Source: Rhizobium binae (GTDB taxonomy: Bacteria; Pseudomonadota; Alphaproteobacteria; Rhizobiales; Rhizobiaceae). From it: a stretch of 64,000 bases of DNA. Numbering within the stretch: the stretch's first letter is position 1; the number at the start of each line of letters is the position of its first letter. Below the pieces are notes generated by a model. That model did not search any database, was not told where the DNA came from, and was given only the letters and a program-made list of their open reading frames with translations. The stretch lies in assembly GCF_017357225.1 (NCBI RefSeq), contig NZ_CP071604.1, forward strand, positions 809,001-873,000, in the 5' to 3' direction. The position numbers and the translations under genes were made by a program. Below are positions 19,228-28,545 of the stretch, one piece after another.

Positions 19228-20283
19228 TCATCCCTTTTTCAACATGCCGAGCCGTTCACCGGCATACACGCCCCAGCGCAGCGGCTGCCACCACCATGCA
19301 TTTTCCAGATACCATTCGACCGTCTTGCGGATGCCGCTGTCGAAATTCTCCTGGGCCCTCCAGCCGAGCTCGGTCTCGAGCTTGGTGGCGTCAATGGCAT
19401 AGCGGGCATCGTGGCCCGGCCTGTCGGCAACATAGCTTATGAGATCGCGATGCGACGCGGTGCCCGGCCGGACTTCGTCCATGATCAAGCATACCCGCTC
19501 GACAACCTCGATGTTTCGACGCTCGTTGCGTCCGCCGACATTGTATTTCTCGCCGACACGGCCTCGCTGCACGATCAGCCAGAGCGCGCGGGCATGGTCG
19601 TCGACATAGAGCCAGTCGCGAATGTTGGAGCCCGTTCCATAGACCGGCAGCGGCCTTCGCTCCAGCGCGTTCAATATTATGAGAGGAATGAGCTTTTCCG
19701 GAAAATGGAAAGGCCCGTAATTATTCGAACAGTTGGAAATGATCATCGGCAAGCCGTAAGTCTTCGCCCACGCCGTTGCCAGGTGGTCGCTTGCTGCCTT
19801 TGAAGCGGAATAGGGAGAGGAGGGATCATAAGGTGTTGTCTCGGCAAACAGCCCATCATCACAGAGGGAGCCGTAGACCTCGTCGGTGGACACGTGAAGC
19901 ATTCTGAATGCCGCCTTTGGCTCCGGGGCGAGGCCCTCCCAATAGTGCCGCGCGGCTTCCAGCAAGCTGAAGGTGCCGTTGATGTTCGTCTCGATGAAGT
20001 CCGCCGCGCCGGTGATTGACCGGTCGACATGGCTTTCCGCCGCCAGATGCATGACGTAATCGGGGCGAAACTCCTCGAATGCGTTCGATATCGCGCTTCT
20101 GTCGCAGATGTCGGCTTTGAGAAACCTATAGTTGGGCGCGTTCTCGATTGCCTTTAGCGAGGCGAGATTGCCGGCATAGGTCAGCTTGTCGACATTGAGC
20201 ACATCGGCGCCGACCTCGCTGACGAGATGTCGCACCAACGCCGAACCGATGAAACCCGCGCCACCCGTCACAAGAACACGCAT
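19228..20283 (-). CDS. rfbB: dTDP-glucose 4,6-dehydratase
   Basis: This 351-residue SDR dehydratase makes dTDP-4-keto-6-deoxyglucose. The NAD motif is [17 protein letters not shown]; the catalytic segment STDEVYG carries Asp-Glu, and [11 protein letters not shown] carries Tyr and Lys. It is the second gene of the operon, 12 bases after rfbC. The length and all active-site residues are normal. Confidence 0.93.
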   Translation of the reverse strand: MRVLVTGGAGFIGSALVRHLVSEVGADVLNVDKLTYAGNLASLKAIENAPNYRFLKADICDRSAISNAFEEFRPDYVMHLAAESHVDRSITGAADFIETNINGTFSLLEAARHYWEGLAPEPKAAFRMLHVSTDEVYGSLCDDGLFAETTPYDPSSPYSASKAASDHLATAWAKTYGLPMIISNCSNNYGPFHFPEKLIPLIILNALERRPLPVYGTGSNIRDWLYVDDHARALWLIVQRGRVGEKYNVGGRNERRNIEVVERVCLIMDEVRPGTASHRDLISYVADRPGHDARYAIDATKLETELGWRAQENFDSGIRKTVEWYLENAWWWQPLRWGVYAGERLGMLKKG

Positions 20284-20295
20284 GAAGCTCTCCGT

Positions 20296-20862
20296 TCACG
20301 AAAATTGAAAATAGGGAGGAAGTTCGGAAAGCAGCGGCTGTTTGCCGTCCTTGTCAGAAAGAATGTAGGCATCCATCCGCGGCCACCGGATCCCTATGGC
20401 GGGATCGTCCCACCGCACCCCGCGGTCATGCTCCGCGCTATAGGGAGCGGTGACCTTGTAGCTTATGATCGTATCGGGCTGCAAGGTGATGAAGCCATGT
20501 GCAAATCCGCCCGGCACCCAAAGTTGCGCGCCATTTTCGGGAGAGAGCTCTGCGGAGACCCATTTGCCGTAGGTCGCAGAACCCTGCCTGATATCGACGG
20601 CCACATCGAGGAGCGCGCCCCGCAGGCAGCGCACAAGCTTGCCTTGCGCGAAGGGGTGCAGTTGAAAATGCAAGCCTCTTACGGTCCCCGGCTCGGCTGA
20701 TAGCGATTCATTATCCTGCACGAACGAAACGTCGGCCACGTTGCTGCGGAACCAGGAATCTTTGAAGATCTCGCTGAAATAGCCTCTCGAATCGCCGAAT
20801 CTCGCAGGCGTGATCTTCTTTACGTCCTCAATCTCGAGTTGATCTAAATTCAACGCATACAT
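20296..20862 (-). CDS. rfbC: dTDP-4-dehydrorhamnose 3,5-epimerase
   Basis: A 188-residue cupin-fold epimerase. The signature GLHFQLHPFAQGKLVRC contains the catalytic histidine, and VPGGFAHGF is the second family block. It heads the rfbCBDA operon, so the operon promoter lies in the 400-base gap beyond its start. The rfb set supplies dTDP-L-rhamnose for the polysaccharide made by the neighbouring genes. Confidence 0.92.
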   Translation of the reverse strand: MYALNLDQLEIEDVKKITPARFGDSRGYFSEIFKDSWFRSNVADVSFVQDNESLSAEPGTVRGLHFQLHPFAQGKLVRCLRGALLDVAVDIRQGSATYGKWVSAELSPENGAQLWVPGGFAHGFITLQPDTIISYKVTAPYSAEHDRGVRWDDPAIGIRWPRMDAYILSDKDGKQPLLSELPPYFQFS

Positions 20863-21269
20863 CCTTGCATGGGCCTAATCGCGCTGTTTGTGAACAGCGC
20901 CCGAGGCCGGCAATACGGCCAATAGTGCTGCCGAGCACATACCTTGGCGAGAGCCGCGCGGCAAGATGAGAATGCGGTTGTGCAGATGCATGTACGTGCT
21001 CCCTCGGCGATCCGAGGCGACGGTTAAAACAGATAACCGATACATGCCGATTGAAAGCCTTCAAACGCTCAGTTATGTCGGCACTCTAAGGCTCGTGATA
21101 GCTGACTTGATCAGGAGGTGGATAGCCGGTAGCAATCCCGGAGTTGCGGCGGATTTGGAACCGCGAGCCGTGGAAGCAAGAGGCAGAGCTTTTTTGTGAG
21201 TCGGAGAAAAAACAAGAAATATTCTAGTGGTCGCGCTATTGCCGCTTCCGAACGCTCGGAGAAGTTTAG
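20863..21269. promoter_or_regulatory. Divergent region upstream of rfbCBDA and the first glycosyltransferase
   Basis: About 400 AT-richer bases without a convincing gene; the few short frames have no ribosome site. It should hold the rfb promoter (minus strand) and that of the plus-strand glycosyltransferase. The drop in GC compared with the genes to the left marks the start of the polysaccharide region proper. Confidence 0.4.
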
Positions 21270-22181
21270 TTGATCGAGATTCTTTGCGCGACCTATAACG
21301 GAATGCGCCATCTTCGGGAGCAGATCGCATCCATTGAGGCGCAGACGCTTACCGACTGGCATGTCACGTTCTTCGATGACGGCTCGACAGATGGCACCGT
21401 CGAAACGCTTGCAGCTTTGACTTTGAAGGATAATCGCTTCACCTTAATACAAAATGCGACCAACCTGGGTTTTTGCGGAAATTTCCTGAACAATCTTTCG
21501 AAGCTTAAAAACGCCGACGCCTACGCGTTTAGCGACCAGGACGACATCTGGTACCCGGACAAGCTCGAACGTGCGTTCAACTGGCTGGCACGAATCGATG
21601 CAGGCATGCCGGCAGTCTATTTCGCTCGGACCGAAGTCGTTGATGAACACCTTAATCATGCAGGCTTGTCACCCCAGAACAAATTGGAGCCAAGTTTTCG
21701 CAACGCCGTTGTCCAGAGCATCGGTGGTGGCAACACCATGATGTTCAATTCGGCAGCAAGGAATCTTGTGGTCGACACCCTGCCGGAGATGCAGCTCATC
21801 TCCCATGACTGGTGGTTCTACATCGTTGTATCAGGCTGCGGCGGGATAGTGCGCTACGACCCGGAGCCGGTGTTGAAATACCGTCAGCATGCGGGCAACC
21901 TCGTTGGCGCCAATAATAGTATTTCCGGGCAAATCTTAAGGTTGTGGAGGGCTTTCCGAGGACAATGGCGTGCGTGGAACGCCGTACACGAACTCGCGAT
22001 CAAAACGTTCGAGGATCGTCTTACTCCCGAAAATCGTGCCGCTTTCTGCGCCTTTCTACGAGCCCGCCACGGTGCTTGGCCATTTGAACGACTATCAGTC
22101 TTCAAGAGCTCGGGGATAAGGCGCCAAAGTCAACTTCAAACCAGATTTCTTCCGTTCCTCGCGCTGTTGAACAGGTTGTAG
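21270..22181 (+). CDS. Glycosyltransferase family 2 (rhamnosyltransferase-like)
   Basis: This GT-A protein has 303 residues and opens with IEILCATYNGMRHLREQIAS, with FFDDGSTDGTVE and the metal-binding DQDD (AFSDQDDIWYPDK), a pattern seen in rhamnosyl- and related transferases. Donor and acceptor are unknown. The start must be the TTG at 21270: a TAG codon sits immediately before it in frame and GGAGAAG lies upstream, so no ATG is possible. It is followed by the pyruvyltransferase-like gene on the same strand. Confidence 0.82.
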   Translation: MIEILCATYNGMRHLREQIASIEAQTLTDWHVTFFDDGSTDGTVETLAALTLKDNRFTLIQNATNLGFCGNFLNNLSKLKNADAYAFSDQDDIWYPDKLERAFNWLARIDAGMPAVYFARTEVVDEHLNHAGLSPQNKLEPSFRNAVVQSIGGGNTMMFNSAARNLVVDTLPEMQLISHDWWFYIVVSGCGGIVRYDPEPVLKYRQHAGNLVGANNSISGQILRLWRAFRGQWRAWNAVHELAIKTFEDRLTPENRAAFCAFLRARHGAWPFERLSVFKSSGIRRQSQLQTRFLPFLALLNRL

Positions 22182-22325
22182 GTGCGTCTTGCCATTGGTT
22201 TCGAAAAGACGCGCTCGGAAAAAGCTGGCCTTTGCCGCGGGAGGCGGATAAAGGCAAACTCGCGTCGTCCGAGCCCATCTTCATCCATACGCGGTCCACG
22301 CGGGCCGGAAATAGGTACACTCTTA

Positions 22326-23378
22326 ATGGTCGCAGTTCTTTCACCGTTTCTGGTTCCACCTTCCATTCGCCACCAGAAAAAGGTCAACTATGGTGATGGC
22401 TTTATCTTGCGTGCGATTGAGAGGCAGGTCGGACGGTTCTCTCCGTCGGCGACCTTTTCGCCTAGAGTACCACTCGGCGATTATGATTTTGCTCAACTGC
22501 AGTTACATCGCTATGTGATCCTTGCTGGAGCCAACCAACTCAAAGATGACTTCGCCCCGATTGCCAAAATGAAGGCAAGTACACTGCGCAAGTCGAACCT
22601 TGTATTCATACCGTTCGGCATCGGTTTGCATGGTGAAGCCGGCTTCAATGAAGGGTTTACGGAGAACGCCAGGGAGATTCTGTCCATCATGCATGAGCGG
22701 ATCGAATACTCGAGTTGGCGTTGCCCGTTGACAACGGGGCTGCTGAACACGGCACTGCCGGCACTGCGTGAACAAGCTCTGATGACTTGTTGCCCGGTCG
22801 TGATGGACCGCCCGTTGCTGGACGGCTCTCGGTTCGAGCGCAACCTATCGACTATTGCGGTAACGATTACCGACCGAGGCGATTTCTGGGATAGGGAAAC
22901 TCCAATCCTAAAGGAAGTGGCGGAACTGTTCCCGAACAAGAGGCGAGTCTTGGTGTTCCACCAGGATTTCGATCCGCCCTCTGCCTTCGAGCCGCTGGCT
23001 GACCGGCTCACGATTCCCTTAGGTAGCCAAAAGATAAAGACGAGCCGTCACGTGCGGAGGCTCGCTCGACAACTTGGCTATGAGATCCTGATCGCCAATG
23101 ATGTTGACACGCTACTCGCCTTTTACGAGCACGTAGACTTGCATGTCGGGAGCCGTCTTCATGCGCATCTTCACATGTTAAGTCAAAACAAATGGAGTTT
23201 TCTCATAAAAGTTGACGAGCGCTCGACGGGGATTGCAAGTGCTCTCGGTTTCGAGCTCATCAATGCCGGGCAACTCAACCGTCATCTCGATACGGATCTT
23301 GAGGTTGTCAGAACTTCAGCCCAGGCGTGCAAATTGGTGATGCAGCGTTTCGTAGACGCCATTCCCGGCCGTCCTTAA
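22326..23378 (+). CDS. Polysaccharide pyruvyl transferase family protein
   Basis: About 350 residues of a GT-B-like fold. The N-terminal block is HQKKVNYGDGFILRAIERQ, the central block LVFIPFGIGLHGEAGF, and the C-terminal signature VDLHVGSRLHAHLHMLS followed by DERSTG, typical of the WcaK/CsaB pyruvyltransferase family. It would transfer pyruvate from phosphoenolpyruvate to a sugar as a ketal, or act as a degenerate transferase. I chose the ATG at 22326, since the 48 residues upstream in the same frame look non-coding. Confidence 0.72.
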   Translation: MVAVLSPFLVPPSIRHQKKVNYGDGFILRAIERQVGRFSPSATFSPRVPLGDYDFAQLQLHRYVILAGANQLKDDFAPIAKMKASTLRKSNLVFIPFGIGLHGEAGFNEGFTENAREILSIMHERIEYSSWRCPLTTGLLNTALPALREQALMTCCPVVMDRPLLDGSRFERNLSTIAVTITDRGDFWDRETPILKEVAELFPNKRRVLVFHQDFDPPSAFEPLADRLTIPLGSQKIKTSRHVRRLARQLGYEILIANDVDTLLAFYEHVDLHVGSRLHAHLHMLSQNKWSFLIKVDERSTGIASALGFELINAGQLNRHLDTDLEVVRTSAQACKLVMQRFVDAIPGRP

Positions 23379-23425
23379 ACGGCCTACAATGTATGATCGA
23401 ATGTCCTTTACGCTGCAGCGAGCTG

Positions 23426-25027
23426 TTACGATTTTCGCTGAACTGCAATGGAACGCTTGACGATCACAGGTTGAAACTCTGGAGATTCTTCCAGCCACTG
23501 GTCGACGGCTTTTCGACATCCGGAGTAAGAGGAATAATCGTCAAAAATGATGTAACCGCCTTTTATGATGTGCGGGGCGATGCGATCGATACAGGTCTTG
23601 ACTGAGTCGTACCAATCCCCGTCAATGTGGGCTAGCGCCACAGGCTCTGTCAGGTTCATGGTGTCCTGGAACAATCCCTTAAGGAGATGAATGTTGTGCT
23701 CCGTTACTGTAAAGCCGAAAGCCTTCAGATTGCCTACAACAAGCTGTGTTGTATCGCCTAGATAACCATAATATTTGTCCTCGCCGAGGCCTTGGGACTG
23801 ACCGGCTTCGATTTCAGCGTAGCGGTCATGGGCATCAATTCCGTCTTCTGGTCCTGGAGCCGGAATCTGATCGTAAACGTCATACAGATCTAATGGCCTC
23901 GTTTGAGACTTATAGTGGCAAATGAAGATGGCTGATCCGCCAAGCGCCACGCCCGCCTCGATGAACCGCCCTGCAAGTTTCTTCTCTTCGACATCAGCAA
24001 TACAGTCGTGAAGGATGGCGAGCTTATCATAGCCGCAATATGTCAAGTTGCGCGATCGCAGCTCATCCGAAAGCGTCTTTATTTCGATCCGCTTCTGCTC
24101 TTTTTTTTCTTTCGAGACGCCAACTGCGATTTGACGCTGTTGTTCGCTCCGACGGGACTCGGCGTGTCTGATCTGCTCTAGGCGCGAAATTTTTAAGAGC
24201 GCCCACGGCAGAAACGGGTAGGCGAAGAATGCAGACGGTCTGAAAGGCAACGCGTTGGTGAGCCGAAGATAAGGCGCCATGTAATGCTTGAGATTACCCT
24301 TAAAGTGAAACAGCAGGCACTTAGCCGACGGTCTGAGAGGATCACCTAATCTGGGCGTGAAATTATACTGGCTGCAGTCCAACAGGAGAATGCGCCCCAG
24401 CCCACGCTCCACGATTTTCAAGTTACGCATTTCGCTATGATGCAGGCCCACCAAATCACGCAGCGCGACTTGGTCCCCGAACCAGGTTTTTTCGTCTTCG
24501 CTCATCCCGGCGTAATTTTCGATCATACGAGACATCATCTCAATCACGCGTTTGCGTGGCTCCTCACCTGTATTGACGATCAATAATCCCCCGTTTATCG
24601 GAGAGTTATGCGAACGCCGGAATGTCAGCGCCAAGTCGAAACTGGCGGTTCCCTCGTCGAATAGGTGAGAGAAGCTGCCGAGGCACAGCATATCGGAGTC
24701 GAGCAGGAATACCGGATATTCACTGCCGAGACCGGAGAGCGCATCTCGCTGCCAGACCATGCGTTCATACATGATCCGATTAGGGTCGAGCTCGCGACGC
24801 CAGATGGTAGCACCCGGTAATTTAAATTGGCTCTCCATATCAGTTAGAACGGTCAGCGTAGAACCTGGGTGAAAGCGTCGGAATGACGCCCACATCAGGG
24901 CAATCATCTTATGATAATCCCGCGCGCGGAAGTCTCCGTACTTGCTTCGATCAACAACCGCGGCGCCTTTGTCGACGTGAAACACAACAAGTTGCACTGA
25001 CCTTTTTTTCCTGTCCGCGCGCCTCAA
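23426..25027 (-). CDS. Fusion of a GT8-like glycosyltransferase and a TylF-type O-methyltransferase
   Basis: A 533-residue two-domain protein. Residues 10-270 form a GT-A-like domain with a DSD motif at 110-112 (PVFLLDSDMLCLG) and GGLLIVNTG. A charged, probably coiled-coil linker spans about 281-325. Residues 330-533 match the TylF/MycF macrocin O-methyltransferase family: FIEAGVALGGSA near 356, YDVYDQIPAPGPEDG near 382, and metal/catalytic residues DGDW (469-472) and DD (496-497). This suggests one enzyme that adds a sugar and methylates it. Its stop overlaps nothing; its start overlaps the wzt stop by four bases, placing it in the exporter operon. Confidence 0.78.
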   Translation of the reverse strand: MRRADRKKRSVQLVVFHVDKGAAVVDRSKYGDFRARDYHKMIALMWASFRRFHPGSTLTVLTDMESQFKLPGATIWRRELDPNRIMYERMVWQRDALSGLGSEYPVFLLDSDMLCLGSFSHLFDEGTASFDLALTFRRSHNSPINGGLLIVNTGEEPRKRVIEMMSRMIENYAGMSEDEKTWFGDQVALRDLVGLHHSEMRNLKIVERGLGRILLLDCSQYNFTPRLGDPLRPSAKCLLFHFKGNLKHYMAPYLRLTNALPFRPSAFFAYPFLPWALLKISRLEQIRHAESRRSEQQRQIAVGVSKEKKEQKRIEIKTLSDELRSRNLTYCGYDKLAILHDCIADVEEKKLAGRFIEAGVALGGSAIFICHYKSQTRPLDLYDVYDQIPAPGPEDGIDAHDRYAEIEAGQSQGLGEDKYYGYLGDTTQLVVGNLKAFGFTVTEHNIHLLKGLFQDTMNLTEPVALAHIDGDWYDSVKTCIDRIAPHIIKGGYIIFDDYSSYSGCRKAVDQWLEESPEFQPVIVKRSIAVQRKS

Positions 25028-26322
25028 AGATCTTCCGCCCCCTCAAAATCCATGTCCTCAGCATCCAGTGCTGTAACAGCCAAGCCTGCAAGATCAATGC
25101 GGAGCGGTGGTATAAATTGCGAACGGATGATTTTTCCCTCAGGCCGCAATATTCGGACACTCCCTTCCTCAACCTGCGATAGGATGTCCATCAAGGAACC
25201 CTGCGAAATATTGACCCTAATCGAGTACAGGCCAGGCAAGAAAATCACCGGGTCAAATTTCATTCGCATGATATGCGTGCCCCGGGTTATCTGGACCCAT
25301 CCCAATTCATCTCGTGTGGAAGAAGGATGATAGACCATGGGTTCGACGACCGGCTTGAACATGATGTTGAGAGCGCATTCATCAACGTCTTCAAAGGCTG
25401 TCACCGTGACTTCGACAGTGAGATCTTCACCAGGGAATATTTCGTCGATCTCGTAACCCGCCTTGTCCAGCAAACGCACATGATCGATCGTAATTTTCTT
25501 TCCCGTGTCGACTGATGTAGTGGACGCCTTCGCCTTGTTCCGTCCGCTCAACTTCTCCGCCGTTGCCTTGGCTTGGTCGATCTCATAAACGTCCAGAACC
25601 GACTTAGAATCTCCTTCTGCTAAGACTTGGCCTTTACGCAGATAGATCGCTCGATCCGTGAGATACTCTATCGAAAGACGCGAGTGGGAGACGAGAATCA
25701 AAGACGCGCCTCCCTTCCGGATATCGTTGATCTTATTGCGGCATTTAACGCGAAAATTCGCGTCACCTACAGCCAATACCTCGTCCACGATTAGAAGTTG
25801 CGGATCGGTGTGGACGGCGCAGGCAAACCCCAGCCGCATCCTCATACCAGTGGAGTAGGTGCCGAGTGGCGCATCAATGCTTTCGCCAATTTCCGCGAAA
25901 TCAATGACCTCGTCGTAACGCGCTCGTATCTCGTCTGTGGTCATGCCCAGAAGAGACATATTTAGGTAGATATTTTGGGAACCGCTGAGGCTTGGCTCAA
26001 AGCCTGCGCCCAAAGCCAGCATAGGTGCGATCTTGCCGCGGGTCTCGATTGTTCCAGAAGTTGGGTTTATGACCCCTGCGATCAATCGGAGTAAGGTGGT
26101 CTTACCGCTTCCGTTGACGCCAACCAAGCCTAAAGATTCACCTTTCTTGAGCTCTAAATCGATATTTTTGAGCGCCCAGAATTCCCCAGCCTTGAGTTGA
26201 CTTGGATCCTCTCTGAAGGCGGCTCCGAGCAGCGTTCGAATGCCCGAGGTAAAAGAGCGTTTTAGGTCACGATTGAACTTTTTACTAAGATCGTTAATGC
26301 GCACGACGGGATGTTCGGACAT
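25024..26322 (-). CDS. wzt: Polysaccharide ABC exporter, ATP-binding subunit with sugar-recognition domain
   Basis: This 432-residue Wzt-type ATPase has Walker A GVNGSGKTTLLR, the Tag-H/Wzt hallmark GAGFEPSLSGSQN, signature YSTGMRMRLGFA, Walker B LLIVDEVLAVGD and the switch HSRLS. A C-terminal domain from about residue 280 resembles the Wzt carbohydrate-binding module that recognises a modified non-reducing end of the O-antigen. It sits in an operon with the permease (one-base overlap) and the GT-methyltransferase fusion, which fits chain-end methylation as the export signal. Confidence 0.9.
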   Translation of the reverse strand: MSEHPVVRINDLSKKFNRDLKRSFTSGIRTLLGAAFREDPSQLKAGEFWALKNIDLELKKGESLGLVGVNGSGKTTLLRLIAGVINPTSGTIETRGKIAPMLALGAGFEPSLSGSQNIYLNMSLLGMTTDEIRARYDEVIDFAEIGESIDAPLGTYSTGMRMRLGFACAVHTDPQLLIVDEVLAVGDANFRVKCRNKINDIRKGGASLILVSHSRLSIEYLTDRAIYLRKGQVLAEGDSKSVLDVYEIDQAKATAEKLSGRNKAKASTTSVDTGKKITIDHVRLLDKAGYEIDEIFPGEDLTVEVTVTAFEDVDECALNIMFKPVVEPMVYHPSSTRDELGWVQITRGTHIMRMKFDPVIFLPGLYSIRVNISQGSLMDILSQVEEGSVRILRPEGKIIRSQFIPPLRIDLAGLAVTALDAEDMDFEGAEDL

Positions 26323-27143
26323 TATCGCCCTCCCAGCAGCATACGCTCGACGATGAGCGGCTTTGCCTTGATGAAGAAGCGCAGACCGACAACCAATAGG
26401 CCTAGCACTATAAGGGCGAACATAATCGAAAAAGGAACATTAACAGAAGAACCTGCCATCGCCTTGCGTGCTGGCAGAGCGATCGGAGCGATGGGGTGAA
26501 AATATAAAACCGTTTCCAAGGTTGTGCCGGGCCGCGGCTGAAAGAAGACGGGACTAATTAGCAAACCGAACGACAAAAAGAGCTGGAACACCCGTTTCAC
26601 ATCCTCCACCAACAACGCAAATGGAGCAATGAAGGCGCCAAGCATTACCCCAAACACGGTCCCGAAAAGAATTATGGCGCAGCTGAACATCACTCGCAGC
26701 GGACCAATTCCAAGAAAGAGCGAAATTAGCGCGACAAAAAGAAGGCGGATCAACCCATCGACTAGCATTGCAAACAATTGACTGAGCACAATGCTGAGCA
26801 TCGGAAAACGCACGCGCGCGATGAACGAGCGGGAGGCTTCAATGGAACGCACCCCAAGCATGAGAGCCTCGCCAAAATTCAACCATGCCACGACGCCGAT
26901 CATATAGAAGATGAAAAATGGTAGATCGATGTCTGGGGCGAATACGATCCCGGACTGATGTGCTCCATACGCTGCGCCTGTCAGAACAACGATAGGAAAA
27001 ATAATCCAGAAATAGCCAAGGAAAGACCTGCTGAATTTCGCCTTGAGCTGCGGCCGGAACAATTGATAGGCGAGCGCGACACAATGCCGGGCCTGTCTGA
27101 TCGGCGAAGCAATGTCATCGAAGTCAACGTTGTCAGTCTGCAT
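26322..27143 (-). CDS. wzm: Polysaccharide ABC exporter, permease subunit
   Basis: The ABC-2-type permease has about 273 residues and six membrane helices and matches Wzm/KpsM proteins (FSRSFLGYFWIIFPIVVLTG near residue 40). It forms the channel that moves undecaprenyl-linked polysaccharide across the inner membrane with the ATPase encoded just downstream. I give the ATG at 27143 (MQTDNVDFDD). A TTG four codons earlier is nearer to AGGAAG but spaced too tightly. It is the first gene of a three-gene operon. Confidence 0.88.
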   Translation of the reverse strand: MQTDNVDFDDIASPIRQARHCVALAYQLFRPQLKAKFSRSFLGYFWIIFPIVVLTGAAYGAHQSGIVFAPDIDLPFFIFYMIGVVAWLNFGEALMLGVRSIEASRSFIARVRFPMLSIVLSQLFAMLVDGLIRLLFVALISLFLGIGPLRVMFSCAIILFGTVFGVMLGAFIAPFALLVEDVKRVFQLFLSFGLLISPVFFQPRPGTTLETVLYFHPIAPIALPARKAMAGSSVNVPFSIMFALIVLGLLVVGLRFFIKAKPLIVERMLLGGR

Positions 27144-27356
27144 GCGGAGAAACAAACTTCCTGTATTTGGAGTGAATGTCAGCGGGCACCGATATTAAGC
27201 TTTTGGCCGGTGCGCCAGCGAAAACTTCTCCAGCGCTCCGTTTTGCGGAATTCCACACGTGATTTGGATAATTGTTTGCGGTCGCCCTTCTCCTGCTATA
27301 TCAAAGCGGCAACTCAGGAACCACTGCGAGTATTGCTACCGATGATGTGCCGTTGA
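27144..27356. promoter_or_regulatory. Divergent region between wzm operon and glycosyltransferase genes
   Basis: About 200 bases between the minus-strand exporter operon and the plus-strand transferase genes. I see no coding frame of quality. It should contain both promoters. Confidence 0.4.
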
Positions 27357-28490
27357 ATGCTGCGCCATATCGCCCGTCTCTTCCGCTCTGCTCATGAGGG
27401 CCAATCGGCTTCGAAGATCTCGCCGCTGATATTTGATCCCCATTTTTCCAATGCGCGGCATAGGGTGATGATATTGGCTGATGGCGCCGGAGCGACGCAG
27501 CGAATTAGCTTTGATCTGCCGCTCATGTCACGTCGGAAGACGGGAGAGGTAGCGCTCGCTCTGTATGATGAGTCAGCCATTTCGGCCCCTCAAGACATGA
27601 CTGCGCTCTTATCGTCAGTGAATCCCACTATATTAGTGGCGAGCCGCTATGGAGGCGTCGGTTCAAAGGAACTTGTCGATTACTGCCGCGGGGCCGACAT
27701 CCCGCTCGTCAGCCATTTTGACGATGACCTGTTTGACGTTCCGCTGTCGCTGGGCAAGGCAAAGTTCGATCGTTACCACGATCCGCGCCGCCAACAGAGC
27801 ATGCGTACGCTGTGCGAAGGCTCTAATCTTCTCTATCTCTCCACCAAAGAGCTGAAAAGGCGCTTTGAGCGCTATGGCTTCAAATCCGAGGCAATCGAAG
27901 GAGAGATCTATTGCCCGGCCTCGAATGACGTGAAGCGGGAACTTTCGGATAAGTGCCTCTTTGGTTACATGGGAACTGCCGGTCACGCAGAGGATCTTGC
28001 ACAGATGATACCGGCGATCGAGCAAGTGTTGGACCGTCTGCCGGAAGCACGCTTCGAAACCTTCGGATCAATCAAGATGCCGACCGAAATAGCCCGGAAA
28101 TATGGAGATAGGATTCGAAGCATCCCGCCAACGGCCGACTATAACAGCTTCCTGGCTAGAATGCGTGCACTCGATTGGAAAGTCGGCTTGGCGCCACTTG
28201 TGCGCAATCCGTTCAATGACTGCAAGGCAAACACAAAATTCATTGAATATGTGTGCGCTGGAGTCTTGCCTGTGCTGCCGGAAGGCCCGGTCTATGCTGG
28301 TATTTGCGCTGTTACCGGCTTGCCTCAGCATGGGAACGAAGCGTGGCCGGAGCGGATCATACGACTTCTTTCAATGCCGCAGAGCGAGGCAACCGCCTTG
28401 TTGCAGCACGTCCAGGATAAAACCGCTGAATTTTATTCTCTTGCGAGGCTTGAGAGCCAGGTTGTAAAGGTCCTGCAGTTGCATGTTTGA
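27357..28490 (+). CDS. Glycosyltransferase (GT-B, GT4-like)
   Basis: This 377-residue protein has the GT-B look: an N-terminal half ending VSHFDDDLFDVP, a linker, then a C-terminal nucleotide-sugar domain beginning CLFGYMGTAGHAEDL near residue 200 and ending FIEYVCAGVLPVLPEGPVY with the conserved acidic/glycine block. A DKTAEFYS tail closes it. The family is close to GT1/GT4 but the exact sugar is unknown. It is first of a run of plus-strand polysaccharide genes up to 35.2 kb. Confidence 0.7.
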   Translation: MLRHIARLFRSAHEGQSASKISPLIFDPHFSNARHRVMILADGAGATQRISFDLPLMSRRKTGEVALALYDESAISAPQDMTALLSSVNPTILVASRYGGVGSKELVDYCRGADIPLVSHFDDDLFDVPLSLGKAKFDRYHDPRRQQSMRTLCEGSNLLYLSTKELKRRFERYGFKSEAIEGEIYCPASNDVKRELSDKCLFGYMGTAGHAEDLAQMIPAIEQVLDRLPEARFETFGSIKMPTEIARKYGDRIRSIPPTADYNSFLARMRALDWKVGLAPLVRNPFNDCKANTKFIEYVCAGVLPVLPEGPVYAGICAVTGLPQHGNEAWPERIIRLLSMPQSEATALLQHVQDKTAEFYSLARLESQVVKVLQLHV

Positions 28491-28545
28491 AAGCAAGAGT
28501 GGTTCTTGATGACGCCTTGCACAGTACAGGGTTTCTGGAAGCCAA

